Assembly: GCF_051304405.1 (NCBI RefSeq)
Contig: NZ_JBPPGG010000003.1
Location: forward strand, 186,001-250,000
Length of the DNA: 64,000 nucleotides
Origin: Pedomonas sp051304405
GTDB lineage: Bacteria; Pseudomonadota; Alphaproteobacteria; Sphingomonadales; Sphingomonadaceae
Direction of reading: 5' to 3'
Shown here: positions 18,025-26,427 of the stretch, piece by piece
How the letters are laid out: the number at the start of each line of letters is the position of its first letter
Position numbering within the stretch: position 1 is the first letter of the stretch
Position numbers and translations under genes: made by a program
Notes under the pieces: model-generated
What the model was told of the DNA's origin: nothing
What the model saw: only the letters and a program-made list of their open reading frames with translations
The model's database searches: none

Positions 18025-18771
18025 ATGGATCTTGATAATGATGTGCTCCGGCTCACCGGAAAGAAAGCCCTTGTGGTCGGCGGCTCGAGCGGGATCGGTA
18101 ATGGCATTGCCCAGCTGTTTCGCAGCCAGGGTGCGTCCGTGCGGGTCTGGGGCACCCGGCCTTCGCCGGACGATTATGACGCCAGCGAGGGCTCGGACCT
18201 GACCGGCCTGGAGTACGAGCAGGTTGACCTCTCGGACCCGGCCGCCATTGACACGGCCGCCGATTTCCCCGACGGGCTGGACCTGCTCGTCCTGTCCCAG
18301 GGCACTGTGGTCTACAAGCGCAAGGAATTCGAGATCGAGACGTTCCGTCGCGTGATCGACATCAACCTGAACAGTGTCATGCACTGCTGCACCCGCTTCT
18401 ATCCCAGCGTGCGGAAGCAGCAGGGCTCGATCCTCATCATCAGCTCGATCGGCGCGTATAAATCCGTCATCGGCAACCCGGCCTATGCCGCCTCCAAGGC
18501 GGCGGTCGTCGGCCTCACCCGCACGCTCGGCGACGCCTGGGGCCGGGAGAGTGTGCGGGTCAATGGCATCGCGCCGGGCATGATTGCCACCAAGATGACC
18601 AAGGTGACGACGGAGCATCCCGATCGCCTGGCGTCCGCCCTGTCCACGATTTCGCTGGGGCGGCTCGGCCTGCCCGCCGACATCGCGCACACGGCCCTGT
18701 TTCTGGTCTCACCGCTGGCGTCCTACATCACCGGCCAGACCATCATCGTGGACGGCGGCCGCAGCCTGTAG
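18025..18771 (+). CDS. Short-chain dehydrogenase/reductase (248 aa)
   Basis: An SDR with VGGSSGIGNG, catalytic Ser in ISSIGAYK and active site YAASK; the C-terminus TIIVDGGRSL is canonical. The part normally holding NNAG reads VLSQGTVV, a mild variation. It is the last gene of the plus-strand run beginning at 14410 and is followed by a long palindrome (18781-18838). It is probably a hydroxy/keto oxidoreductase of the same pathway; no substrate can be read from the sequence. Confidence 0.87.
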   Translation: MDLDNDVLRLTGKKALVVGGSSGIGNGIAQLFRSQGASVRVWGTRPSPDDYDASEGSDLTGLEYEQVDLSDPAAIDTAADFPDGLDLLVLSQGTVVYKRKEFEIETFRRVIDINLNSVMHCCTRFYPSVRKQQGSILIISSIGAYKSVIGNPAYAASKAAVVGLTRTLGDAWGRESVRVNGIAPGMIATKMTKVTTEHPDRLASALSTISLGRLGLPADIAHTALFLVSPLASYITGQTIIVDGGRSL

Positions 18772-18780
18772 CCGCGCTTT

Positions 18781-18838
18781 CCTCTCCCACCCGTCCAACG
18801 GCCAGTGGCGCGCTCCGCCTGAGCGCCGTGGGATGAGG
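18781..18838 (+). repeat. Long imperfect palindrome after the SDR gene (REP-like or terminator)
   Basis: The outer arms CCTCTCCCAC (18781-18790) and GTGGGATGAGG (18828-18838) pair with one bulge. The inner arms GCGCTC (18810-18815) and GAGCGC (18821-18826) pair with a five-base loop. No T-run follows. The CTCTCCC/GGGAGAG flavour recurs at 7875-7894 and in the hairpin at 33299-33335, so it may be an intergenic repeat remnant. Confidence 0.5.
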
Positions 18839-18851
18839 GGGAAAACGGATC

Positions 18852-18892
18852 ACAAAAAAAGTGGCGGGAGCGGATAACCGCTCCCGCCACTT
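18852..18892 (-). terminator. Strong terminator for the TonB receptor at 18907-21348
   Basis: A 15-bp perfect stem (18859-18873 with 18878-18892) encloses a four-base loop. On the minus strand a run of T follows (complement of the A-run at 18853-18860). It begins about 15 bases past the receptor stop. Confidence 0.92.
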
Positions 18893-18906
18893 CTTGTATG
18901 GCCTCC

Positions 18907-21348
18907 TCAGAACGAGACGCGGACTTCCGCACCGTACATGCGGGGACGGCCCACATTCGCCGAGTTGATACCCAGCGACGTGCCCTGGGCGAGACCGCCC
19001 ACATAGTATTTCTCGTTGAAGGCATTGCGGACCCACAGCGACGCACCGAAGGTGCTGCCGCCGATCTCCTCCCAGTCAACACGGAAATTGGCGGTCGTGT
19101 AACCGGGCAGGCGGGTGTTCGGGCTCAGCGAATTTGCCGTATTCGAGAAATAGAACCCGCTCTGGGTATAGAGATCACCCCGCAGATTGAGATGCCCCAT
19201 ATCGCCCAGAGGCACGGTCACGCTTGCATAGGCTGAACCGGACCAGCTGGGCACATCCGCGACCGGACCGAACGTGGTCGGAACACCGAACGCATAGGCG
19301 ATGTTCTTGGTGAACTTCGCATCGGTGTGGGCGGCCGTCAAACCCAGGCTCAGCCACTCGTTCGGCGTGATGCCGGCCTCAAGCTCAAGGCCCTTGATCC
19401 GCGCCTCCGGCACGTTGACCGTGATGGCGATCGAGCCCAGCGACGGATCGACCGGATTGACCGGGAACATGGTGCGCTGCACGTTCTTGACCTGCATCGT
19501 GTAGGCCGAGCCGTACAGATGGACGCGGGTCGTGCCGATCTCACCGTTGTACTTGAAGCCGCCTTCAAAATCCTGGGCCACTTCCGACTTGAACTTGTCG
19601 GTGTTGGTGAGCGTCGCACTGAGCGCCGGAGGCGCCACACCGTTGATGCCGCCGGAACGCCAGCTCTCGCGCGCCACGATATAGAGCATCAGCTCCGGGT
19701 TGGCCTGATATTCCAGACCCACGTTCCAGCTCGGACGGTCGAACTTCACGTCAGGCGTGGTGAGCCCATAGAACGTGCCGCCCGGCTGGTGATCCAGGCT
19801 GATCTTCTCCCAGGCATAGCGGCCGCCGATGGTGAACTTCAGCCCTTCCAGACCGGCAAGCACGCCCAGATCGAACGTGCCGTGGGCATAGACCGCCGTC
19901 GAGCGGTCCTTGATCTTGAAGTTCGACGTGGTCGAAGCCGGAGCACTGATCGGACTCAGGCCGAAATAGCTCTGCGGAAAGATCGTGTGATTGCGCAGAT
20001 CCTGGAAGTAGCCGCCAACGGCATACTCCAGGCCGTTTCCGAACGCTTCACCCTGCAACTGGAGTTCCTCCGTGACGGACCGGTTGGTCACATCATTGGC
20101 GAAGTTCCGCAAGGGATCGGTCGACGGACGATTGATGTCGAAGTTGGAGATCAGCAGGTACGGCGTGCCGGTTTGGCCGGTCGAGTCAATGGCCCGGGAC
20201 CACGAATAGCCGAAGATGTTCTTCAGGCGGGCACTCTCGGCAATGTCGATCGTCGTGGTGTTGGTGATCGCGAGATCCTTGCCACGATGGTACGACGGCA
20301 TTGCATCGTTGACTTCCCAGAAGCCAAGCTCCTTGTTCTGGCGCTCCAGAACCGCGCGCAGGCCGCCCGGATCATATCCGGGGTTCGCCGCAAGCACGGC
20401 TTCCCATGCGCCCGGGATACCAAGGTTCGCATCCAGCTGCGGACCAAACAGGAAGTCCGCATTGCAGGGAAGCGGGGTTCCGTCGGGCGCGGTCTCGCCG
20501 CAGCGGTTGTACGAGTAGATCCGGGTACCGGAGTTGTTTCCACGGGTGCGTTCATATTGCACCATGGTCAGGTTTTCGATCCCTTCCGCAGGGCGCACCA
20601 GCAGGGACACGCGGAACGCGTTGCTGTCCAGTTCGCCCAGTCTGCGGTTGTCGTTGTTGTCGAAAACCGGCCCTTTGTAGACGTTCTTGATGTACCCGTC
20701 GCGCCGCGCCAGCTTGAAGGCACCACGGAACAGCACCTTGTCGCTGACAAGAGGCGCGTTGACCATGCCCTCAACGTTGATGGCGTTGAAGTTGCCGTAA
20801 CCGGCCTTGAGATTGCCGGCGAACTCCTCCTTCGGGCGGGCCGTGGTCGAGAGAACGGCGCCACCGGTGGCGTTGCGGCCGAACAGGGTTCCCTGCGGAC
20901 CTTTGAGGACCTGCACCGACTCCAGATCAAAGAAGGAGGCCACGCCGCCCGCCACGAAGGGCACTTCGTTCAGGTACGGCACGACCGCCGTCGATGCGCC
21001 CGAGAAGGCATCGACCGTTTGGCCGCGAATGGAATAGTTCAGCTGGTTGTTGGACTGCGTCTCTCGAACCACCAGGCCCGGCACTGCCGCTTGCAGATCC
21101 GACTGGGTTGCGATCGAGCGTTGCTCAAGGGCCTCCGCGCCCAGCGCCGTGATGCTTGTCGGCACCCGCGAGATGTCTTCGGCGCGGCGGCGGGCGGTCA
21201 CGACAATCCCGTCGAAATCCGAGCTGGCCGCAGTGCTGGCTGTTTCGGTTGCCTGACCTTGCGCCGCACTGACGTTTGCCGGCGCAATCAAAGCCAAGGC
21301 TGTTGTCGATGCCAACAACCCGGCAATTCTCCCAAGATTCTTCCTCAA
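18907..21348 (-). CDS. TonB-dependent outer-membrane receptor (813 aa)
   Basis: A 22-strand TonB receptor that would import the substrate of the catabolic island across the outer membrane. The N-terminus is a signal peptide (RKNLGRIAGLLAST, then APANVSA). The plug follows with GIVVTARRRAEDISRVPTSI, VLKGPQGTLFGRNATGG and later barrel strands, ending in aromatic VRVSF. The length is normal for sphingomonad receptors. The start is a TTG at 21348 with AAGGAAG five bases upstream; the frame extends to 21408 without another plausible ribosome site. It is divergent from the crotonase at 21542, so the 193-base gap should carry promoters for both. Confidence 0.92.
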   Translation of the reverse strand: MRKNLGRIAGLLASTTALALIAPANVSAAQGQATETASTAASSDFDGIVVTARRRAEDISRVPTSITALGAEALEQRSIATQSDLQAAVPGLVVRETQSNNQLNYSIRGQTVDAFSGASTAVVPYLNEVPFVAGGVASFFDLESVQVLKGPQGTLFGRNATGGAVLSTTARPKEEFAGNLKAGYGNFNAINVEGMVNAPLVSDKVLFRGAFKLARRDGYIKNVYKGPVFDNNDNRRLGELDSNAFRVSLLVRPAEGIENLTMVQYERTRGNNSGTRIYSYNRCGETAPDGTPLPCNADFLFGPQLDANLGIPGAWEAVLAANPGYDPGGLRAVLERQNKELGFWEVNDAMPSYHRGKDLAITNTTTIDIAESARLKNIFGYSWSRAIDSTGQTGTPYLLISNFDINRPSTDPLRNFANDVTNRSVTEELQLQGEAFGNGLEYAVGGYFQDLRNHTIFPQSYFGLSPISAPASTTSNFKIKDRSTAVYAHGTFDLGVLAGLEGLKFTIGGRYAWEKISLDHQPGGTFYGLTTPDVKFDRPSWNVGLEYQANPELMLYIVARESWRSGGINGVAPPALSATLTNTDKFKSEVAQDFEGGFKYNGEIGTTRVHLYGSAYTMQVKNVQRTMFPVNPVDPSLGSIAITVNVPEARIKGLELEAGITPNEWLSLGLTAAHTDAKFTKNIAYAFGVPTTFGPVADVPSWSGSAYASVTVPLGDMGHLNLRGDLYTQSGFYFSNTANSLSPNTRLPGYTTANFRVDWEEIGGSTFGASLWVRNAFNEKYYVGGLAQGTSLGINSANVGRPRMYGAEVRVSF

Positions 21349-21541
21349 GGCATCTTCCTTTCCCTGCGGGGTAATTTTGTTATTCGTGCACTCCCCTGAC
21401 CGACACATCCTATATTCGTCACCATACAGATGCCTGAACTGACCCTTGACCAGAGGTGCACTGTGAAGCGCCCTTGTCAGGACATACTCTTGCCCGGCCC
21501 TTCAACACGTTGCTGACTGGGGAGAAGGAAGGAGATCTGTC

Positions 21542-22420
21542 GTGGAACAGAAATTTGAATACATCGGCTACGATCTGGTGGCGCCGCACGTGGCGCGCAT
21601 TACCCTGGATCGCCCGCAGAGAAGGAATGCCCAGAATACGCACATGCTGCGCGAGCTGAACGCCGCCTTTGACCGCGCCGCCCAGGACGACTCCATTCAC
21701 GTCATCATCCTTGCAGCGAATGGTCCGCACTTTTCATCCGGCCATGACCTTGACGAAATCGCGGACGGCAGCGCTGTCGAAAATCTTCAGCAACTCGGGC
21801 CGATCGGCACCTTCTGCGGGTTTTCCTGCGCAGGGGCGGAAGGCTGGATGGCCTACGAGCGCGAAGTCTATTTCGGCCTCAGCGAGAGGTGGCGCAACAT
21901 TCCCAAACCGACCATCGCCCAGGTTCACGGCAAGGTCATAACCGGGGGCCTGATGCTGGTCTGGCCCTGCGATATCATCATTGCGTCAGAAGACGCGACC
22001 TTTCAGGACACGGCCGTTGATCTTGGCGTTTGCGGCGTGGAGTTCTTCAACCACCCCTATGAGCTCGGCATTCGCAAGGCCAAGGAATTCCTCTTTCGAT
22101 CCAATGTCTTGACAGCAAGGGAAGCCCTGTCGGCGGGCATGGTCAACCATGTGGTCCCGCGCGACGAGCTGGAGGCCTTCACTCTCAAGATCGCCTGCGA
22201 GATTGCCCGCAAACCGCTGTTTGCCCTGAAGCTGGCAAAGGAAGCCGTGAATGCCGCCCAGGATGCGGCCGGGCGAAGCACCGTTCTGCAATCGGCCTTC
22301 GGTCACCACCAGCTCACCCATGCCCACAACATGATGGTACACGGTTTGCTGATGGACCCGACCAACCTCCAGGCGGCATCACAGCAGAAGAAAGATGGGG
22401 CCGCGCCCGATCAGTCCTGA
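21542..22420 (+). CDS. Crotonase-family protein lacking hydratase glutamates (292 aa)
   Basis: A crotonase fold, longer than usual, with a 25-30 residue insertion (about residues 80-110) before the second core segment. SSGHDLDEI forms the oxyanion hole. The two hydratase Glu positions read GGLMLVWPCD and FQDTAVDLGV, so neither is Glu. The GVEFFNHPYELGIRKAKEFLF block marks a subfamily abundant in organisms that degrade steroids and terpenoids, without a firm reaction. The start is GTG at 21542 with GGAG seven bases upstream. The stop overlaps the convergent ACAD gene by ten bases. Confidence 0.86.
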   Translation: MEQKFEYIGYDLVAPHVARITLDRPQRRNAQNTHMLRELNAAFDRAAQDDSIHVIILAANGPHFSSGHDLDEIADGSAVENLQQLGPIGTFCGFSCAGAEGWMAYEREVYFGLSERWRNIPKPTIAQVHGKVITGGLMLVWPCDIIIASEDATFQDTAVDLGVCGVEFFNHPYELGIRKAKEFLFRSNVLTAREALSAGMVNHVVPRDELEAFTLKIACEIARKPLFALKLAKEAVNAAQDAAGRSTVLQSAFGHHQLTHAHNMMVHGLLMDPTNLQAASQQKKDGAAPDQS

Positions 22421-23631
22421 TAGCGTTTCTGCTCAAGCAGAGCGATGGTCCGGGCATGCACTTCGTCCGGGCCATCGGCAATGCGCAGGGCCCGAATGCG
22501 CGCAAAGAGCGCCGCCGTCCCCGCCTCGCTGTCGAGACCCGCTGCGCCGAAGGCCTGGATCGCATCATCCACGATTTTCAGGGCCGTGCGCGGGGCCTTG
22601 ACCTTGATCATGGCAATTTCCAGCCGGGCGACCTTGTTGCCCACCTTGTCCATCATGTCCGCGGCCTTGAGCGTCAGGAGCCGCGAAGTCTCGATGTCAA
22701 TGCGGGCCTCGGCAATGCGCTGCTCCCAGACCGAGTGCTCGATGAGCCGGCGCCCGAAGGTGGAGCGGCTCATCAGGCGCCGCACCATCTTTTCGAGGGC
22801 CACTTCGGCCATGCCAATGATGCGCATGCAGTGGTGAATGCGCCCCGGGCCAAGCCGGCCCTGCGAAATCTCGAAACCGCGTCCTTCGCCGAGAATCATG
22901 TTCTCCGCGGGCACCCGGACATTGTCGAAAATGACCTCGCAGTGGCCGTGCGGCGCGTCATCGTAGCCAAAGTTGGTCATGTTGCGCCCGATGGTAATGC
23001 CGGGCGTGTCGATCGGAACGATGATCTGCGAGGCCTGCTTGTGGCGCGGCGCGTCCGGGTTGCTCCGCCCCATCACGATCATGAAGCGGCAACGGGGGTC
23101 CATGACGCCCGAAATCCACCATTTACGCCCATTGATCACGTAACTGTCGCCGTCGCGCCGGATTTCGGTCTGCATGTTGGTGGCGTCGGACGACGCGACG
23201 TCGGGTTCTGTCATCGCATAGGCGGAGCGGATTTCGCCCGCCATCAGCGGCCTCAGCCACCGCTCTTTCTGCTCCCGCGTGCCATAGAGGTGCAGGAGGT
23301 CCATGTTCCCGGTATCTGGCGCACTACAGTTGAACACCTCGGAGGCCCAGGTGATTTTCCCCATTTCCTCCGCCAGCGGCGCATATTCGAGGTTGGTCAG
23401 GCCAGCCCCCCGGAAGTCATCTTCGTCGTGCTCCGACGGACACATGAACAGGTTCCAGAGGCCTTCCGCGCGCGCCTTCGCCTTCAACTCCTGAAGGATC
23501 TGCGGCTGCTCCCAACGGTTTTTCTCCAGCTGGGCATAGTAGACAGGCACAGCGGGATAGACATGCTCAGCCATGAACCGGCGGACACGACCGAGCCATT
23601 CGGCCTGACGAGGGGAAAGGTCAAAGTCCAT
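22411..23631 (-). CDS. ACAD10/11-like acyl-CoA dehydrogenase (406 aa)
   Basis: An acyl-CoA dehydrogenase with MTEPDVASSDATN and INGRKWWISG. The C-terminal RALRIADGPDEVHARTIA and the helix segment GRIHHCMR are diagnostic of the ACAD10/ACAD11 family rather than of ordinary ACADs. In mammals and in the Pseudomonas levulinate pathway (LvaC), this family works with a kinase to remove a phosphorylated 4-hydroxyl from an acyl-CoA. Here the kinase gene lies 28 bases upstream (23660-24709). The ATG at 23631 has AGGAG about seven bases before it. This ACAD-plus-kinase reading is inference from family and position; a simple dehydrogenation is the alternative. Confidence 0.9.
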   Translation of the reverse strand: MDFDLSPRQAEWLGRVRRFMAEHVYPAVPVYYAQLEKNRWEQPQILQELKAKARAEGLWNLFMCPSEHDEDDFRGAGLTNLEYAPLAEEMGKITWASEVFNCSAPDTGNMDLLHLYGTREQKERWLRPLMAGEIRSAYAMTEPDVASSDATNMQTEIRRDGDSYVINGRKWWISGVMDPRCRFMIVMGRSNPDAPRHKQASQIIVPIDTPGITIGRNMTNFGYDDAPHGHCEVIFDNVRVPAENMILGEGRGFEISQGRLGPGRIHHCMRIIGMAEVALEKMVRRLMSRSTFGRRLIEHSVWEQRIAEARIDIETSRLLTLKAADMMDKVGNKVARLEIAMIKVKAPRTALKIVDDAIQAFGAAGLDSEAGTAALFARIRALRIADGPDEVHARTIALLEQKRYQD

Positions 23632-23659
23632 GTGCAAACTCCTGGTCGATCGGGTCGGG

Positions 23660-24709
23660 TCAAGCCCCGGCAATGATTTTACGGGCGTGGTCCAGCAAGG
23701 CGACAGCTGAGCGATGCAGCCGCTCCCCGGTCGCCTTGTCGGCCAATCCGGCCTGTGCGCGTGCGTGACTGCCTTCGAGAATGAGGCCCAGCTTGTAGCA
23801 GGCCAGCACTTCGAACCATGGCAGGTCATCCAGCGCCCGGCCGGTGCGAGCGGCGTACCGCTCGATCATTTCCGCGCGGGTCGGGAAGCCATCCAGACGC
23901 TCCACCCGCATGGTGTACGGCTTCGGCTCCCCGCCGTCCGGCCAGCTGATCAGGATGCGCCCCAGATCGACCAAAGGATCGCCGAGCGTGGCCATTTCCC
24001 AGTCCACAATTGCCTGAAGGGCGCCGTCCTCGCTGAAGATGGCGTTGCCGACATGATAGTCGCCGTGAATGACGCCGGGCTTCATGGTGCGCGGGCAATA
24101 CCTGCTGAGCCAGTCACCCACCATGGCAACATCGCCCAGGGCGCCCGGCCCCTCCCATCCTTCGAAACGGCTGTAGCTTTCCAGCTCTTTCGCCCAGCGT
24201 TCAACCTGACGCTCAAGGAACCCATCGAGCTTGCCGAAATCACCCAGACCAACAGCGACCGGATCAACTGCCGCCAGGCTGGCAAGCCCGTCCATCATCC
24301 CCAGCCCCATGCGATGGCGGATCTCCGGCCGGTCCAGCACAGGCGCGGGCAAGCCCACGGTAGGATTGAACCCGTCAACCGCCGCCATGACGTAGAAAAC
24401 GGCACCACCCTCCCCCGGGTCAGTGCGCGCGGCAATCAGGGCGGGGTGCGGAACCTGGGTACCGCGCAGCGCGGACACAAGCCTCACTTCCCGGGCCAGC
24501 AGAGTGTTGCTGTTCGGGCGGGGCCGCGCCGGCGGATGGCGCAGCACATAATCCCGCCCCCCGCAGGAAAACCTCAGAACAATATTCTGGGTGCCACCGG
24601 CAAGGAGACGCGCTGACTCAATCTGCCGGGCGCCGGGCACTCCGGCAGACTCCAGAAGTTCGGATACGGGCGCGAGATCGATTGGCAGGTTCGGTTCCAC
24701 TGTCGTCAT
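23660..24709 (-). CDS. Aminoglycoside-phosphotransferase-like kinase, ACAD10/11 N-domain type (349 aa)
   Basis: A phosphotransferase of the APH/choline-kinase fold. The nucleotide-binding part is near residues 40-60; the catalytic loop HGDYHVGNAIF and the metal-binding DWEMATLGDP are intact. In human ACAD10/ACAD11 this domain is fused to the dehydrogenase; in Pseudomonas the separate homologue LvaA phosphorylates 4-hydroxyacyl-CoA. It is the first gene of a two-gene operon with the ACAD10/11-like dehydrogenase, which supports that role. GGAGAGAG precedes the ATG. Antibiotic phosphorylation is unlikely in this context. Confidence 0.87.
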   Translation of the reverse strand: MTTVEPNLPIDLAPVSELLESAGVPGARQIESARLLAGGTQNIVLRFSCGGRDYVLRHPPARPRPNSNTLLAREVRLVSALRGTQVPHPALIAARTDPGEGGAVFYVMAAVDGFNPTVGLPAPVLDRPEIRHRMGLGMMDGLASLAAVDPVAVGLGDFGKLDGFLERQVERWAKELESYSRFEGWEGPGALGDVAMVGDWLSRYCPRTMKPGVIHGDYHVGNAIFSEDGALQAIVDWEMATLGDPLVDLGRILISWPDGGEPKPYTMRVERLDGFPTRAEMIERYAARTGRALDDLPWFEVLACYKLGLILEGSHARAQAGLADKATGERLHRSAVALLDHARKIIAGA

Positions 24710-25008
24710 GGTACTCTCTCCACCCTCCCGTCTTGCGGATACACCCTTTCAATGACAACCGGACGATTACTCTAGTTCAGTGACGATGAAGGGATGTGCT
24801 GACTACAGGCAAGGGCCAAGGCTCATGATGGCACTGCCATTTCCGACCACCCGATCCGCGCTTCCTCACGGCCTGTTTTGACGTGTGGATACGCCCCCTG
24901 GAGCGCTTCCTTGCCAGACTGATTTCACTTCTCTTTCAGGCCACCGCAATCGCCAATTTTAGCTATGCTTCCCGAAATGCTGCGGAAGCCAAGACCCAGG
25001 GTCGAGCC

Positions 25009-26427
25009 ATGGATGAGATAAGCAGGAAAGTGCTGGAGAGCGTGCATGACTGCCTCTGCCGCCTGACCCATGCCCAGAACCTTTCGCAAGAACAGCTGAC
25101 CGAGATCCACATGTCGGCGACAGCGCTGGCCTACCAGATCCGCCGCATGGATTATCCCGAAGCTGTTGCGGCGCAGGTCCGGGAGGGCGAGCAGGCCCTT
25201 GCCCGCCGGTTGACGGACCACCCGCCTGCCGTTCAGAGCAGACGACATGCGGACGTGTGGGCCGGGCAACCGGGGGCCACGCTGTGCGCCGCGATCGAGG
25301 GAGCGGACCCGGCGGACGCCCTGTCCCGGCTCGGCGATGTCCGCGATCTGCTGGTGGCGCTCTACGAGCCCATGGACCCGGCTGTCAGCGCCGGTACCCA
25401 CAGCACCTATGCCGGAGGACGGGGCGACAGGGTCCAGGACGAAAACGAGCCACAGGTACGCGATCTGTCGGCACCGCTGCTTGAGGCCTGGCTGCGGCGC
25501 ACTGGAAACGGCGCTGCGGATGTGTCCGTCACCGAATGCCGGAAGCTGATGGGCGGTTTTTCCAAATCGACCTACGTCGTCACCCTTGTTGATGGCGGCG
25601 CGCCGCAAAAAATCGTGGTCCGCAAGGATTTTCCGGGCCTTCCGACCGGCTCCAGCGTCGTCTCCGAATATCCGGTGTTGCAGGACATGGCGAAACTGGA
25701 GGTGCCCGCGCCGCGGCCGCTCTGGCTGGAGGCCGACAGCGCGGTCTGCGATGGCGCCTTCATGGGCGTCACCTTCGTTGCCGGAGAGCCGGCCAACCGC
25801 GCCGTCCCTGCCGACAGCGAGGCCAGACGCTCGTGGGCCAGAAGCATTGCCACGGCGCTCGGCCGCCTCCACGCTGGCACCGCCCTGGCAGGGACGGACC
25901 CCCGGGATCACATCCTCCAGGAAATCGCCGATGTGGAACGCCGGATGCTGGAGCGTGAACGCGCCCCGCATCCCGGTCTGGTGCTGGGCCTCAAATGGCT
26001 GCGCCAGCACATCGACGATCTTCGCGGCCGGCCCGCCTGCCGGATTCACGGCGACGTTGGGTTTCACAACATGATGATCGCCGAAAACGGCGTCTCCGCC
26101 CTGCTCGACTGGGAGTTCAGCCGGATCGGCGACCCGGTGGAAGATCTGGCCAGCGTCAAGCCGTTCATGGAGCAGATCGAAAGCTGGGAGGAATTTTACG
26201 CGACCTATCGGGAGATCTGCGGTTTCGAACTTGACCCGACGGCGGACCGCTACTTCACGGTCTGGCACGAGGCGCGCAACATGGTGGCGTGCATCGGCTC
26301 CCTGAATTCGCTGCTCCTTCCCGGGGTTCGTTCCGTGCCGCTGTCTCTCGCGGGCACGGTGTACGCCCCCAAGTATGAAGTCAGCCTGCTGGATGCCATC
26401 AAGGAGGCGGAACGCACCCATGTCTGA
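25009..26427 (+). CDS. Phosphotransferase (APH fold) with extra N-terminal domain (472 aa)
   Basis: A second kinase-like protein. About 155 N-terminal residues form a helical domain of unknown function (EISRKVLESVHDCL onward). After it comes the APH fold with KIVVRKD (ATP-binding Lys), the catalytic loop HGDVGFHNMMI and the metal-binding DWEFSRIGDP, all intact. It leads an operon with an uncharacterised CrtC/AttH-like protein, a DUF35 protein, an Ltp2-like aldolase, a nitroreductase and an acyl-CoA ligase. A role in activating a hydroxylated acyl-CoA is inferred. The ATG at 25009 is preferred over 24883 because the upstream frame looks non-coding and AGGG lies seven bases before it. Confidence 0.82.
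   Translation: MDEISRKVLESVHDCLCRLTHAQNLSQEQLTEIHMSATALAYQIRRMDYPEAVAAQVREGEQALARRLTDHPPAVQSRRHADVWAGQPGATLCAAIEGADPADALSRLGDVRDLLVALYEPMDPAVSAGTHSTYAGGRGDRVQDENEPQVRDLSAPLLEAWLRRTGNGAADVSVTECRKLMGGFSKSTYVVTLVDGGAPQKIVVRKDFPGLPTGSSVVSEYPVLQDMAKLEVPAPRPLWLEADSAVCDGAFMGVTFVAGEPANRAVPADSEARRSWARSIATALGRLHAGTALAGTDPRDHILQEIADVERRMLERERAPHPGLVLGLKWLRQHIDDLRGRPACRIHGDVGFHNMMIAENGVSALLDWEFSRIGDPVEDLASVKPFMEQIESWEEFYATYREICGFELDPTADRYFTVWHEARNMVACIGSLNSLLLPGVRSVPLSLAGTVYAPKYEVSLLDAIKEAERTHV

Noticed and set aside
23660..24709. Antibiotic resistance phosphotransferase
   Set aside because: APH fold is present, but the neighbour is an ACAD10/11-like dehydrogenase, and this combination is known in acyl-CoA metabolism; no resistance-type context or mobile element.
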